NCBI GenBank assembly: GCA_021818645.1 | Contig: JAKATS010000197.1 | Coordinates: 1 to 6,983, forward strand | Length of the DNA stretch: 6,983 nt | Direction: 5' to 3' | From: Acidobacteriota bacterium | GTDB lineage: Bacteria; Acidobacteriota; Terriglobia; Terriglobales; SCQP01 | Part shown: piece by piece, positions 1 through 6,054 of the stretch | How the letters are laid out: each line of letters starts with the position of its first letter | Position numbering within the stretch: position 1 is the first letter of the stretch | Notes under the pieces: model-generated | Databases searched by the model: none | Seen by the model: only the letters and a program-made list of their open reading frames with translations | Told to the model about the DNA's origin: nothing | Position numbers and translations under genes: made by a program

Positions 1-762
1 CGCTCGTTTTTGTAAAAAAGCCTGCGTGCCTTCGCGCATATCCCCAGTGCCACAGGCGAGGGCAAAAAGACTCGCTTCCAACTGCAAACCATCGGACAGG
101 CTGGTTTCCATGCCCCGGCGCACGGCTTCGAGGCATAGGCGCAGAGCCCAGGGCGACAGGGCGGCGAGTTTGCGGGCCAATTGCGCAGCGGCGACGCGCA
201 GCTCAGCCGGCGGCGTGACCTGATTCACCAGACCGAGCTGGAGCGCCCGGTCCGCGCTGACCGGTTCGCCACCCAGCAGCATTTCCAGCGCCGGCCCGGC
301 TCCGATCAGTCTCGGCAGACGCTGCGTGCCGCCATAACCGGGAATCAGTCCCAATTTAACTTCCGGCTGCCCCAGTTTCGCGGTTGCGGAGGCGATGCGA
401 AACGTACAAGCCAACGCCAGTTCGAGGCCGCCGCCCAGGGCCAATCCATTCACAACCGCGATGACCGGCTTGGGAAATAATTCAAACCGGCGCATCAGAC
501 TCTGCCCATTGAGGGCCATTTTCCGCGCGGTTAACGGGGTCAGCTCCGCCAGTTCACTGATATCGGCACCGGCGGCAAAGGCCTTTTCGCCCGCCCCGGT
601 GAGCAAAATCACCCGAATGCCGGGATCCATTTGAACCCGGTCCAGCGCTTGGCCCAATTCGGATAATAGCTGCTGGTTCAAGGCATTCAACTTTTGCGGA
701 CGGTTGAGCGTGATCCATGCCAGCTCGCCATCGCGCTCGTATTGTATGGTGACGAATTCCAT
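1..762 (-). CDS. Enoyl-CoA hydratase/isomerase family protein (crotonase fold), 3' end missing
   Basis: This gene reads on the minus strand from ATG at 762 and stays open for 254 codons to the window edge. The protein is a clear crotonase-superfamily member. The oxyanion-hole segment AFAAGADISE is at about residues 61-70, and ALGGGLELALAC at 108-119 carries Glu114. GQPEVKLGLIPGYGGTQRLP at 131-150 carries Glu134. These two glutamates align with the catalytic pair of true enoyl-CoA hydratases, so hydration of trans-2-enoyl-CoA in the cytoplasm (beta-oxidation or a related acyl-CoA pathway) is the best inference. Family members are usually about 257-262 residues and end in an F-x-E/Q-K-R segment; here FLQKRA is the last visible sequence, so only a handful of residues are missing. 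The Shine-Dalgarno sequence is weak. It is divergent from the polysaccharide operon and has no obvious functional link to it. The exact substrate, and hydratase versus isomerase activity, cannot be settled from sequence. Confidence 0.95.
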   Translation of the reverse strand, partial: MEFVTIQYERDGELAWITLNRPQKLNALNQQLLSELGQALDRVQMDPGIRVILLTGAGEKAFAAGADISELAELTPLTARKMALNGQSLMRRFELFPKPVIAVVNGLALGGGLELALACTFRIASATAKLGQPEVKLGLIPGYGGTQRLPRLIGAGPALEMLLGGEPVSADRALQLGLVNQVTPPAELRVAAAQLARKLAALSPWALRLCLEAVRRGMETSLSDGLQLEASLFALACGTGDMREGTQAFLQKRA

Positions 763-789
763 TACGCCCGAATGTCAGAACCTTACCCG

Positions 790-798
790 ATTTTAGCA
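790..798 (-). promoter_or_regulatory. Extended -10 promoter candidate for the enoyl-CoA hydratase gene
   Basis: On the minus strand this reads TGCTAAAAT, an extended -10 element (TGN followed by a hexamer one base off TATAAT). It would start transcription around 783, about 20 bases upstream of the ATG at 762. No good -35 hexamer lies 16-18 bases upstream, which is tolerated for extended -10 promoters. This is pattern matching only. Confidence 0.4.
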
Positions 799-819
799 GA
801 GCGGCCAGGGCGCGCTTGT

Positions 820-833
820 TTTGAAAATTCAAA
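820..833. repeat. Short inverted repeat in the divergent intergenic region
   Basis: TTTGAA and TTCAAA form perfect 6-base arms around a 2-base centre (AA). It lies about 22 bases upstream of the -10 candidate for the leftward gene, so it could be an operator half-site pair for a small dimeric repressor. The AT-rich arms are short enough to occur by chance. Confidence 0.25.
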
Positions 834-887
834 CGACATGAAATAAGCGCGTAAGCCCATATATTCCCGAATTGGAAAACTGAACAT

Positions 888-916
888 CCCCCTAAAGGGG
901 GGTCCCCCCAATGGGG
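888..916. repeat. G/C-tract palindrome cluster upstream of the polysaccharide operon
   Basis: Four homopolymer tracts alternate: C5 (888-892), TAAA, G6 (897-902), T, C6 (904-909), AAT, G4 (913-916). They can pair in mutually exclusive ways: C5 with the first G run through a TAAA loop, the C6 run with G4 through a 3-base loop, or the outer C5 with G4 around the inner G6/C6. The cluster lies 38 bases before the ATG at 955. It could be a transcript hairpin, a dispersed palindromic repeat copy, or a weak terminator without a U-tract. The sequence alone does not decide. Confidence 0.5.
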
Positions 917-918
917 CA

Positions 919-951
919 TTGATCCAATTCGGAGTTATCGCTTTATATATC
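919..951 (+). promoter_or_regulatory. Weak promoter candidate immediately before the polysaccharide operon
   Basis: TTGATC at 919-924 resembles a -35 hexamer (4 of 6). The AT-rich run TTTATATAT at 942-950 offers -10-like hexamers such as TATATA (944-949), with a spacer of about 18-19 bases. If used, transcription would begin near 955-958, that is, at or just after the first ATG. That would imply a leaderless message or use of a later start such as GTG at 1021. The match is poor and this is only a candidate. Confidence 0.2.
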
Positions 952-954
952 AGG

Positions 955-1881
955 ATGCAATTCAATACTTTTGGCGAAACTCGCAGCTGTGGGCGAGGGT
1001 GGAAAAACCGTACCTGCGGAGTGCTGCTGGCATACAGCGTACTGAGCCTGACGCGCCTGTGGGGCATGGGACATTCGTACCGCCTGGGAGCGGGAGATGA
1101 AATTCGACTTCGGGTATTCAATGCCCCCGAGTTAAACACGCAAGCCCGCATCAATAGCCGCGGCAATGTGATTCTGCCGGTGCTGGGCAAGATGCAAATT
1201 GGAGGCGAAACTCCGGAGCAGGCCCGGCACCAGATCCAGGCCCGCCTGGCCGCGGTTTATCTGCGCCATCCCCAGGTTGAGCTGGGAGTCGTCCATTACG
1301 CCAGCCAGAAGGTAACGATTTTAGGCGCGGTGCGCAAGCCCGGGGTTTTCGCCTTGCGACGGCATCGGGATTTATTTTCGCTGCTGGCGCAAGCCGGAGG
1401 TTTAAGGCGAAATGCCGGCGCGATCTGGATTACACCGGCGGGAGGGAAGCGAACGAGACAGCTTAGTTCCCTGCCCTCGGGCACGCCGCTGGCCGACCCC
1501 CGGCTGGGTCCCGGTGACGTGGTGCAAGTGGGAGTTCCGTCGTTTGTCTATATCGGCGGGGAAGTGAAACATCCCGGCGCGTATGCCTATCCACCGGCGG
1601 GTTTGACCTTGCTGGAGGCGCTCAGCCTGGCGGGAGGGGTGCGCAGCGAGGCCGTGCTCGACCGCACGCGCTGGGTGCAGCTGACACCGCAGGGCCGGCG
1701 CATTACCCGGCGGCTGCGGCTGGGTCCGGTGCTGGCGGGCCAGGCGCCCGACCCCGTGCTGCGGGCCAATGATCTGGTCTATATCCCCTCCAGCCTCGGA
1801 CGCGAGACATTGATTCACGGCCTGCGCACCGCGCTCGCGGCCGGGGTGACGATCGCCACCGGCGTCATTATTTTTCACTAA
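955..1881 (+). CDS. Wza-type polysaccharide export protein with two SLBB domains
   Basis: From ATG 955 the product is 308 residues. A basic N-terminus followed by a hydrophobic stretch at about 21-33 (CGVLLAYSVLSLT) looks like a signal peptide, with the mature part starting near residue 40. The Poly_export domain follows at about 41-115, opening with YRLGAGDEIRLRVF and containing the typical NSRGNVILPVLG segment. A first SLBB domain (about 118-160, VTILGAVRKPGVF) and a second (about 197-245, VYIGGEVKHPGAY) come next. The C-terminus (about 284-308) is hydrophobic and could form the outer-membrane helix seen in Wza. I see no lipobox cysteine, unlike E. coli Wza. The inferred role is the periplasmic and outer-membrane export channel for the polysaccharide built by the downstream genes. 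Start choice is uncertain: TTG 919 and GTG 1021 are also in frame and no start has a well-spaced Shine-Dalgarno sequence. GTG 1021 would still leave a short signal sequence. Confidence 0.92.
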   Translation: MQFNTFGETRSCGRGWKNRTCGVLLAYSVLSLTRLWGMGHSYRLGAGDEIRLRVFNAPELNTQARINSRGNVILPVLGKMQIGGETPEQARHQIQARLAAVYLRHPQVELGVVHYASQKVTILGAVRKPGVFALRRHRDLFSLLAQAGGLRRNAGAIWITPAGGKRTRQLSSLPSGTPLADPRLGPGDVVQVGVPSFVYIGGEVKHPGAYAYPPAGLTLLEALSLAGGVRSEAVLDRTRWVQLTPQGRRITRRLRLGPVLAGQAPDPVLRANDLVYIPSSLGRETLIHGLRTALAAGVTIATGVIIFH

Positions 1882-1918
1882 CCTCGAATCGCGACACACC
1901 GCAAAACACATCAAGAAC

Positions 1919-4078
1919 ATGCCCGAACCGCGAACTCACGCAGCAACGCCCCGACTGACAGACTCTGCAGGGATGCAAGCCGACTCCATGCCCGACTGGA
2001 GCCGGCCAGTGGCGCAGACCGCCAACCTCCGAGACCTACTGCAGCGCCATGCGCGGGGATTTTACGGCATTTGGGCGACAACGATCGCGGCCGCGCTGGC
2101 GGCGGTGATCTGGCTGCCGCGGCAATACCGCAGCAGCGCGGAATTCGTAATACGCTCGCCGGAGCGTCTGGCCCGAAGAGAAAATTCCGTGAACCCGGCC
2201 GCCAATGTCCGACGCAGCTCCTGGCTGGCGCTGCTGCAGGACCCCGCGCTGCTGGAACAAGCATGGCAACCGGCCGGAAGCCCGGCGATGCGGAACTCAA
2301 ACCATGCGGGCCTGCCGGCTGGTTTCCGGAGCCGATTCCGGGTGCACTATATTCCGCGCAGCCGGGTGGTGGCGCTGCAATTTACGGCAGCCAATCCGGG
2401 CCGAGCCCAGACATTTTTACGGAATCTGTTGCGCCTGTTCCACGACCGCTTGCAGCGGAATGCGCAGGCAACCCTGCGGCGCCAGCAGCAACGGCTGAAC
2501 CGGCAAAACCGCGTATTACAAGCGCAACAAGCGCAAACCCAAGGCAAAATTCTCGCCTTTGCCGAGCGGCATCCCTGGGTACTGACGGGGCGGCTGTCGG
2601 TGCAGCAGCAGAGATGGAACGCGCTGGCGATGGAGCTGTGGCGAACCGAGGGACGTCTGACCGCGAGGCGAGCGGCCCTGGGCACGCCAACCAATCCCAA
2701 TGTACCGGCAATGTTGCCGCTTGAAATGGAGCAGGCGCGGGCCGAGGCGGAGCTGGCGCGCCGGAACCGGATTTATCTGCCGACCGCGGCGCCGGTGCGG
2801 CAACAGCAAGCCCGCATCCGCAGTTGGCGAGCGAGCCTGGTGCAAGCTCGCGCGGCCCAGCAAACCTGGGCGACGGTGCGCCTGCAGCGGCGCGAGAAAC
2901 AAACCGCGGCGCTGGCCAGAGAGCTGCGGCGCCAGACGGCGCGGGTGGCCCAGGAGCGCCATCGCATTTTTGCAGCACGGCAACTGCGCCTGGCGCTCCG
3001 CCGGCAGAATCAGGCGCTCGCCGGTTTACGAGCCAGCCAGCTTTATTGGGATGCCAGGCGGGGCACCGGCCCGGTGCTGCGCGTGCTGGTTCCTCCGCTA
3101 TGGCCGGGCAGGCCTATCGCGCCGCGGCCTTTTCTGGACCTGGGTTTAAGCCTCGCGGTGGGCGGCGGGCTGGCCCTGGCGTTTGTATTCTGGCGCGAGC
3201 GCCAATTGGACCCGATCCTGCTGCCGGCCGACGAGCCATTGCCGCTGCCGGTCTGGGCTCATTTGCCGCGGGTTGCAACTTCATCCCGTAAAGCATTCAG
3301 CCAGCGCATGAAGAAGCCCGCGCGGGAGCCGAAATCACCCCGATTCCCGAAGGTTTCCGGTGCGGTTGGGGAGCCGGCGGCAGAAGCGCCACGCACAGCT
3401 CGGGCTTTCAATCCCACCCTGGACAGTCGCGCTTGGAATGCTCAGCTCGCATTTGCCACCGCGCGCCTGTTCCAAAATAATGCGCGCCGCATTTGGACCT
3501 TTACCAGCCTATTGCCCGGCGAGGGGAAAACGACAGTGGCCTGGGGGATGGCTCGCCAACTGGCGACGATGGGACAGAAAGTGCTGGTCATTCAGCCGCA
3601 TGAAAAGCCAACCGATGCGGCCGCAGGTCCATTTCTGAACTTTACGCTCGAACAGTGGCTTGCGGACCCTAAAATCGAAGCCTTTCATCTCCTGCCCGGC
3701 ATGATGGCGGGGATACGGGCGGAGCAAACGGTGATCGCGGCGGCTGGCGAACGGCAACTGGAGCAGGCGCTGCGATTCCTGGCCCAGAACCATATTTTTA
3801 TTTTTGTTGACGCCGGCGCCTGGAGCCAGGACCCATGGGTGGGCGCCTGGCTGCGCTTGAGCGACATGGGGCTATGGGTGGCAGCGCATGGCCGCGGACG
3901 GCGGTCGGCCTGGGCCCATCTGGGGCGGCAATGGCGCGATTCTGGTTATCCGCCGGCGGCGATTCTCGCCAATTTCTGCCGCGGCCTGCAGCCTGTGACC
4001 CTGCCGACCGAGGCAGTACATTCGCGGGCAATTGCCGATGCAAGCAGAGGAGAAAGTTCCCGCTCCGCCCATGCCTGA
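1919..4078 (+). CDS. Wzz/GumC-type chain-length protein fused to a degenerate Wzc-like (BY-kinase) ATPase domain
   Basis: The 719-residue product has the two-part layout of PCP-2a polysaccharide co-polymerases. TM1 is at about 48-66 and is followed by the Wzz motif region QYRSSAEFVIRSPE. A long Arg/Gln/Ala-rich coiled-coil periplasmic region spans about 160-380. The proline-rich signature VPPLWPGRPIAPRP is at 391-404 and TM2 at about 405-425. A basic linker leads to a cytoplasmic P-loop domain. Its Walker A is SLLPGEGKTT (530-539) and a Walker B-like FIFVD ends at Asp631. Walker A-prime reads VLVIQPHEKP (555-564), where active BY-kinases have two aspartates (IDAD type). The EX2RX2R helix is absent and the C-terminal tail (about 685-719) has no tyrosine. 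It probably controls chain length and docks to the Wza-like channel, but autokinase activity is doubtful. ATG 1919 has no clear Shine-Dalgarno; ATG 1973 (after GCAGGG) and ATG 1988 are alternatives. It follows the export gene by 37 bases. Confidence 0.88.
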   Translation: MPEPRTHAATPRLTDSAGMQADSMPDWSRPVAQTANLRDLLQRHARGFYGIWATTIAAALAAVIWLPRQYRSSAEFVIRSPERLARRENSVNPAANVRRSSWLALLQDPALLEQAWQPAGSPAMRNSNHAGLPAGFRSRFRVHYIPRSRVVALQFTAANPGRAQTFLRNLLRLFHDRLQRNAQATLRRQQQRLNRQNRVLQAQQAQTQGKILAFAERHPWVLTGRLSVQQQRWNALAMELWRTEGRLTARRAALGTPTNPNVPAMLPLEMEQARAEAELARRNRIYLPTAAPVRQQQARIRSWRASLVQARAAQQTWATVRLQRREKQTAALARELRRQTARVAQERHRIFAARQLRLALRRQNQALAGLRASQLYWDARRGTGPVLRVLVPPLWPGRPIAPRPFLDLGLSLAVGGGLALAFVFWRERQLDPILLPADEPLPLPVWAHLPRVATSSRKAFSQRMKKPAREPKSPRFPKVSGAVGEPAAEAPRTARAFNPTLDSRAWNAQLAFATARLFQNNARRIWTFTSLLPGEGKTTVAWGMARQLATMGQKVLVIQPHEKPTDAAAGPFLNFTLEQWLADPKIEAFHLLPGMMAGIRAEQTVIAAAGERQLEQALRFLAQNHIFIFVDAGAWSQDPWVGAWLRLSDMGLWVAAHGRGRRSAWAHLGRQWRDSGYPPAAILANFCRGLQPVTLPTEAVHSRAIADASRGESSRSAHA
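4046..4053 (+). promoter_or_regulatory. Strong Shine-Dalgarno-like motif near the end of the Wzz-like gene
   Basis: AGAGGAGA lies inside the 3' end of the Wzz-like gene. It is 17 bases before an out-of-frame ATG at 4071 and about 49 bases before the glycosyltransferase ATG at 4103, too far for a standard ribosome-binding site of either. It may load ribosomes for the short overlapping frame at 4071-4112, or it may be coding sequence with no such role. Confidence 0.2.
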
Positions 4079-4112
4079 ACCAACCGCGACCTCAGCCGCC
4101 GAATGCCCATGA
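4071..4112 (+). other. Possible 13-codon leader frame bridging the Wzz-like and glycosyltransferase genes
   Basis: An ATG at 4071, out of frame with the Wzz-like gene, opens a 13-residue frame (MPEPTATSAAECP). It closes with TGA at 4110-4112, overlapping the in-frame glycosyltransferase start ATG at 4109 as ATGA and abutting the one at 4112 as TGATG. The glycosyltransferase gene has no ribosome-binding site of its own, so re-initiation after this mini-frame is a plausible coupling device. Nothing shows that it is translated. Confidence 0.2.
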
Positions 4113-4942
4113 TGCTCCATCCCGAATCCCGAGGCCGGCTGCAGCTTTCCGCCGTGATCATCACGCGCGATGAAGAGCGGCACCTGCCCGCCTGCCTGGA
4201 CTCACTGCGGGGAGTGGCGGATGAATTGATCGTGGTGGATGACCACAGCCGGGACCGCACGCGGCCCATCGCGGCTGCGTGGGGCGCCCGCATTTATGCC
4301 CGCCATTTTGACTGGTCAGCGCGGCAGATGAACTACGGGCTGGAGCAGGCGCGCGCGCCCTGGGTGCTGCTCATTGACGCCGACGAACGCCTGAGCGATG
4401 AACTGAAGCAGGAAATTCGGACGGTGCTGCTCGATCCGGGGGGATGCCGGGGATTTTTTCTGCCCCGGCAAAATCATGTCTTCGGCCGCTGGCTGCGGCA
4501 TGGCGGCAATTACCCCGACTATAACGCGGTGCGGCTTTTCCGCCGCGGGTGCGGGCGTTTTCGCGACCAGCCGATCCATTCTCCGCTCGAGCTCGATGGC
4601 CGCGCGGGATATCTGCGCGCTCCTCTGCTGCACGATTCCTACCGCAATCTGCACGACTATTATGCCAAGTTCAATTCCTATACTTCGCTGGAAGCCGAAG
4701 GCATGAGGCGAAAAGGGCGGCACTTTTCCTGGCCCAGGATGCTGACCACGGCCGGCGGGCATTTTGTGCGGCGGCTAATCTGGCAATCCGCCTATCTCGA
4801 TGGCTGGCCCGGGGTGGTGTATTGCCTGCTCGGACTGCACTATGACCTGGTTCGATTCTGGAAGCTGCGAGAACGCGGAATGAACACGCAGGTCGCGATG
4901 CGCGCCGTTACAACTGCAAATACGGAGCCGGCATGCGAATAG
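4103..4942 (+). CDS. Family 2 glycosyltransferase, WaaE/KdtX-like
   Basis: The 279-residue product has a GT-A fold signature of family GT2. LSAVIITRDEERHLPACLDS (residues 15-34) is the N-terminal nucleotide-binding strand-helix of the WaaE/KdtX lipopolysaccharide-core glucosyltransferase group. It is followed by LIVVDDHSRDRT (42-53) and the metal/sugar-nucleotide DXD-type motif LIDADERLS (90-98). The segment QMNYGLEQARAPWVLLIDAD matches the group's usual spacing. The C-terminal part (about 215-255) contains the membrane-associating pattern YLDGWPGVVYCLLGLHYDL. It should transfer a sugar from a nucleotide donor to a lipid-linked or core acceptor on the cytoplasmic membrane face; donor and linkage cannot be told. 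The frame is open only after a stop at 4076-4078, so the start is ATG 4103, 4109 or 4112. None has a clear Shine-Dalgarno sequence, which suggests coupling to the preceding gene 24 bases upstream. Confidence 0.93.
   Translation: MPMMLHPESRGRLQLSAVIITRDEERHLPACLDSLRGVADELIVVDDHSRDRTRPIAAAWGARIYARHFDWSARQMNYGLEQARAPWVLLIDADERLSDELKQEIRTVLLDPGGCRGFFLPRQNHVFGRWLRHGGNYPDYNAVRLFRRGCGRFRDQPIHSPLELDGRAGYLRAPLLHDSYRNLHDYYAKFNSYTSLEAEGMRRKGRHFSWPRMLTTAGGHFVRRLIWQSAYLDGWPGVVYCLLGLHYDLVRFWKLRERGMNTQVAMRAVTTANTEPACE
4924..4927 (+). promoter_or_regulatory. Ribosome-binding site of the GT4 glycosyltransferase gene
   Basis: GGAG lies 5 bases before ATG 4933, inside the end of the preceding gene. Together with the 10-base gene overlap it fixes the start. 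Confidence 0.6.
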
Positions 4943-6054
4943 GTCTGGATATGCAAGCCGCGCGGGGAGAAGTGACCGGCCTGGGGCGCTACGCACTTGG
5001 GCTGCGCGCGGCAATGCGCACGGCCGCGGGCATCGAGTGCGTGGAACTGGGGCTTACGGGCGCCGCGCATCTGCGCACGCCGGCGCGCATGCTGCGCGAA
5101 CAATTCCTGCCCTTGCGGATGCGGCGCCATGGGCTGGATATATTGCACCTGCCCGCCTTCGCGCCGCCGCTGTGGGGCGCGGCGCGGCGGGTGTGCACGC
5201 TGCACGATTTGAATATTCTCGACGATGCCCGGATTCTTGCGCCCGGGCTGTCGCGTTTTTACTGGCGCACCTGGCTGCCACATCTGGCGGCAAGAGCGGA
5301 TGCGATCATTACGCCCTCAGGCCATACCGCATTGCGTTTTCGCCGGCATTTTCCGCATGCCCGGGCGAGCGTGCATGTGATTGCCTATCCGCCCGGGGCG
5401 GAATTTCAGACCGCATCTCCGGAGGAATGCCGGCGGGTGCAGGTGAAATACCGGCTGGCGAAGGCGTTTTGCCTGGGTGTGGGCGCGCTGGAGGAGCGCA
5501 AGGACTGGCTGCTGGTATTGGCCGCACTGGCCCGGCTGCCGCATGAATTGTGCCCGCAGCTGGTGCTGGCCGGCCCGGAGCGCGAGCAGACCCAGGCGCT
5601 TATGAAACACATGCAGACATTGCAATTGGGCGAACGGGTGCGCCGGCTGAGTTATGTGCCGCTGGCTGATCTGGTGGCACTTTATTCCTGCGCCCGGCTG
5701 CTGCTGTTTCCCGACCGCAATGCCGGCTATGGGCTGCCGGTTCTCGAAGCCATGGCATGCGGCGCACCGGTGCTCAGCCTGGCGTGCGCCGCCTTGCCTG
5801 AAACCTGCGCCGGGGCGGCCGCACTACTGGAACCTCCATTTACTCCGGCACGGCTGGCGCAGCGCTGGGCCGAACTACTGCAATTGCCCCAGCAACGCAT
5901 TGGCTTGCGCCGCAAAGGCTGGGAACGAGTGAGCCGGTTATCGTGGCCGGCAACGATGGCTCAGGTCATTGCGGTTTATGAATCGGTGCTGCGAGAAGGC
6001 ATCCAGCGGCCCAAGACGCAGCCCGCGTGGGCGGCTGGAGGGGTTTCCCCATGA
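4933..6054 (+). CDS. GT4-type (GT-B fold) glycosyltransferase
   Basis: The 373-residue product begins MRIGLDMQAARG and then TGLGRYALGL (residues 15-24), the classic acceptor-side start of GT4 enzymes. THE HDLN segment (TLHDLNILDD, 89-98) and the ADAIITPSGHTA stretch (122-133) are also typical. The C-terminal donor-binding half starts at about 178 with CLGVGALEERKDW (180-192), then LVLAGPERE (210-218), and the nucleotide-sugar motif region GYGLPVLEAMACGAPV (265-280). In the usual EX7E motif the second Glu is present (Glu272) but the first is replaced by Ala264. It probably adds a hexose or related sugar to the lipid-linked repeat unit in the cytoplasm. It overlaps the GT2 gene by 10 bases and the next gene by 4 (ATGA), so translation is likely coupled. 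No membrane segment is visible. Specificity cannot be predicted. Confidence 0.93.
   Translation: MRIGLDMQAARGEVTGLGRYALGLRAAMRTAAGIECVELGLTGAAHLRTPARMLREQFLPLRMRRHGLDILHLPAFAPPLWGAARRVCTLHDLNILDDARILAPGLSRFYWRTWLPHLAARADAIITPSGHTALRFRRHFPHARASVHVIAYPPGAEFQTASPEECRRVQVKYRLAKAFCLGVGALEERKDWLLVLAALARLPHELCPQLVLAGPEREQTQALMKHMQTLQLGERVRRLSYVPLADLVALYSCARLLLFPDRNAGYGLPVLEAMACGAPVLSLACAALPETCAGAAALLEPPFTPARLAQRWAELLQLPQQRIGLRRKGWERVSRLSWPATMAQVIAVYESVLREGIQRPKTQPAWAAGGVSP
6037..6050 (+). promoter_or_regulatory. Ribosome-binding site with overlapping mini-hairpin before the O-antigen ligase-like gene
   Basis: GGAGG at 6037-6041 is a strong Shine-Dalgarno sequence 9 bases before ATG 6051. The run GGGG-TTT-CCCC (6040-6050) can fold into a 4-base stem that pairs part of this site, directly against the start codon. 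Ribosomes translating the upstream gene to its stop at 6052-6054 would melt it, which fits translational coupling. Confidence 0.5.

Noticed and set aside
181..634. Overlapping plus-strand frames across the left end.
   Set aside because: They are antisense to the enoyl-CoA hydratase gene, whose catalytic motifs are unambiguous on the minus strand.
919..954. TTG at 919 as the start of the export protein.
   Set aside because: It adds 12 residues before the signal-like sequence without a well-spaced ribosome-binding site; ATG 955 is simpler. It cannot be fully excluded.
783..1190. A 135-codon minus-strand frame crossing the intergenic region and the start of the export gene.
   Set aside because: It is antisense to the conserved Poly_export domain, matches no family I recognise, and would remove the divergent promoter region.
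1882..1918. A terminator or promoter between the export gene and the Wzz-like gene.
   Set aside because: The 37-base gap shows no stem-loop with a T-run and no convincing -35/-10 pair; the genes are best read as one operon.
2382..2978. A 198-codon minus-strand open frame opposite the Wzz-like gene.
   Set aside because: It lies wholly inside a well-supported gene on the other strand, and its low-complexity Ala/Pro/Arg-rich translation is typical of GC-rich antisense frames. No motif is recognisable.
4071..4105. A frameshift joining the Wzz-like gene to the glycosyltransferase as one polyprotein.
   Set aside because: Both genes share a frame and are separated by a real stop at 4076-4078. The glycosyltransferase has a complete N-terminus after ATG 4103, so two separate genes are the natural reading.
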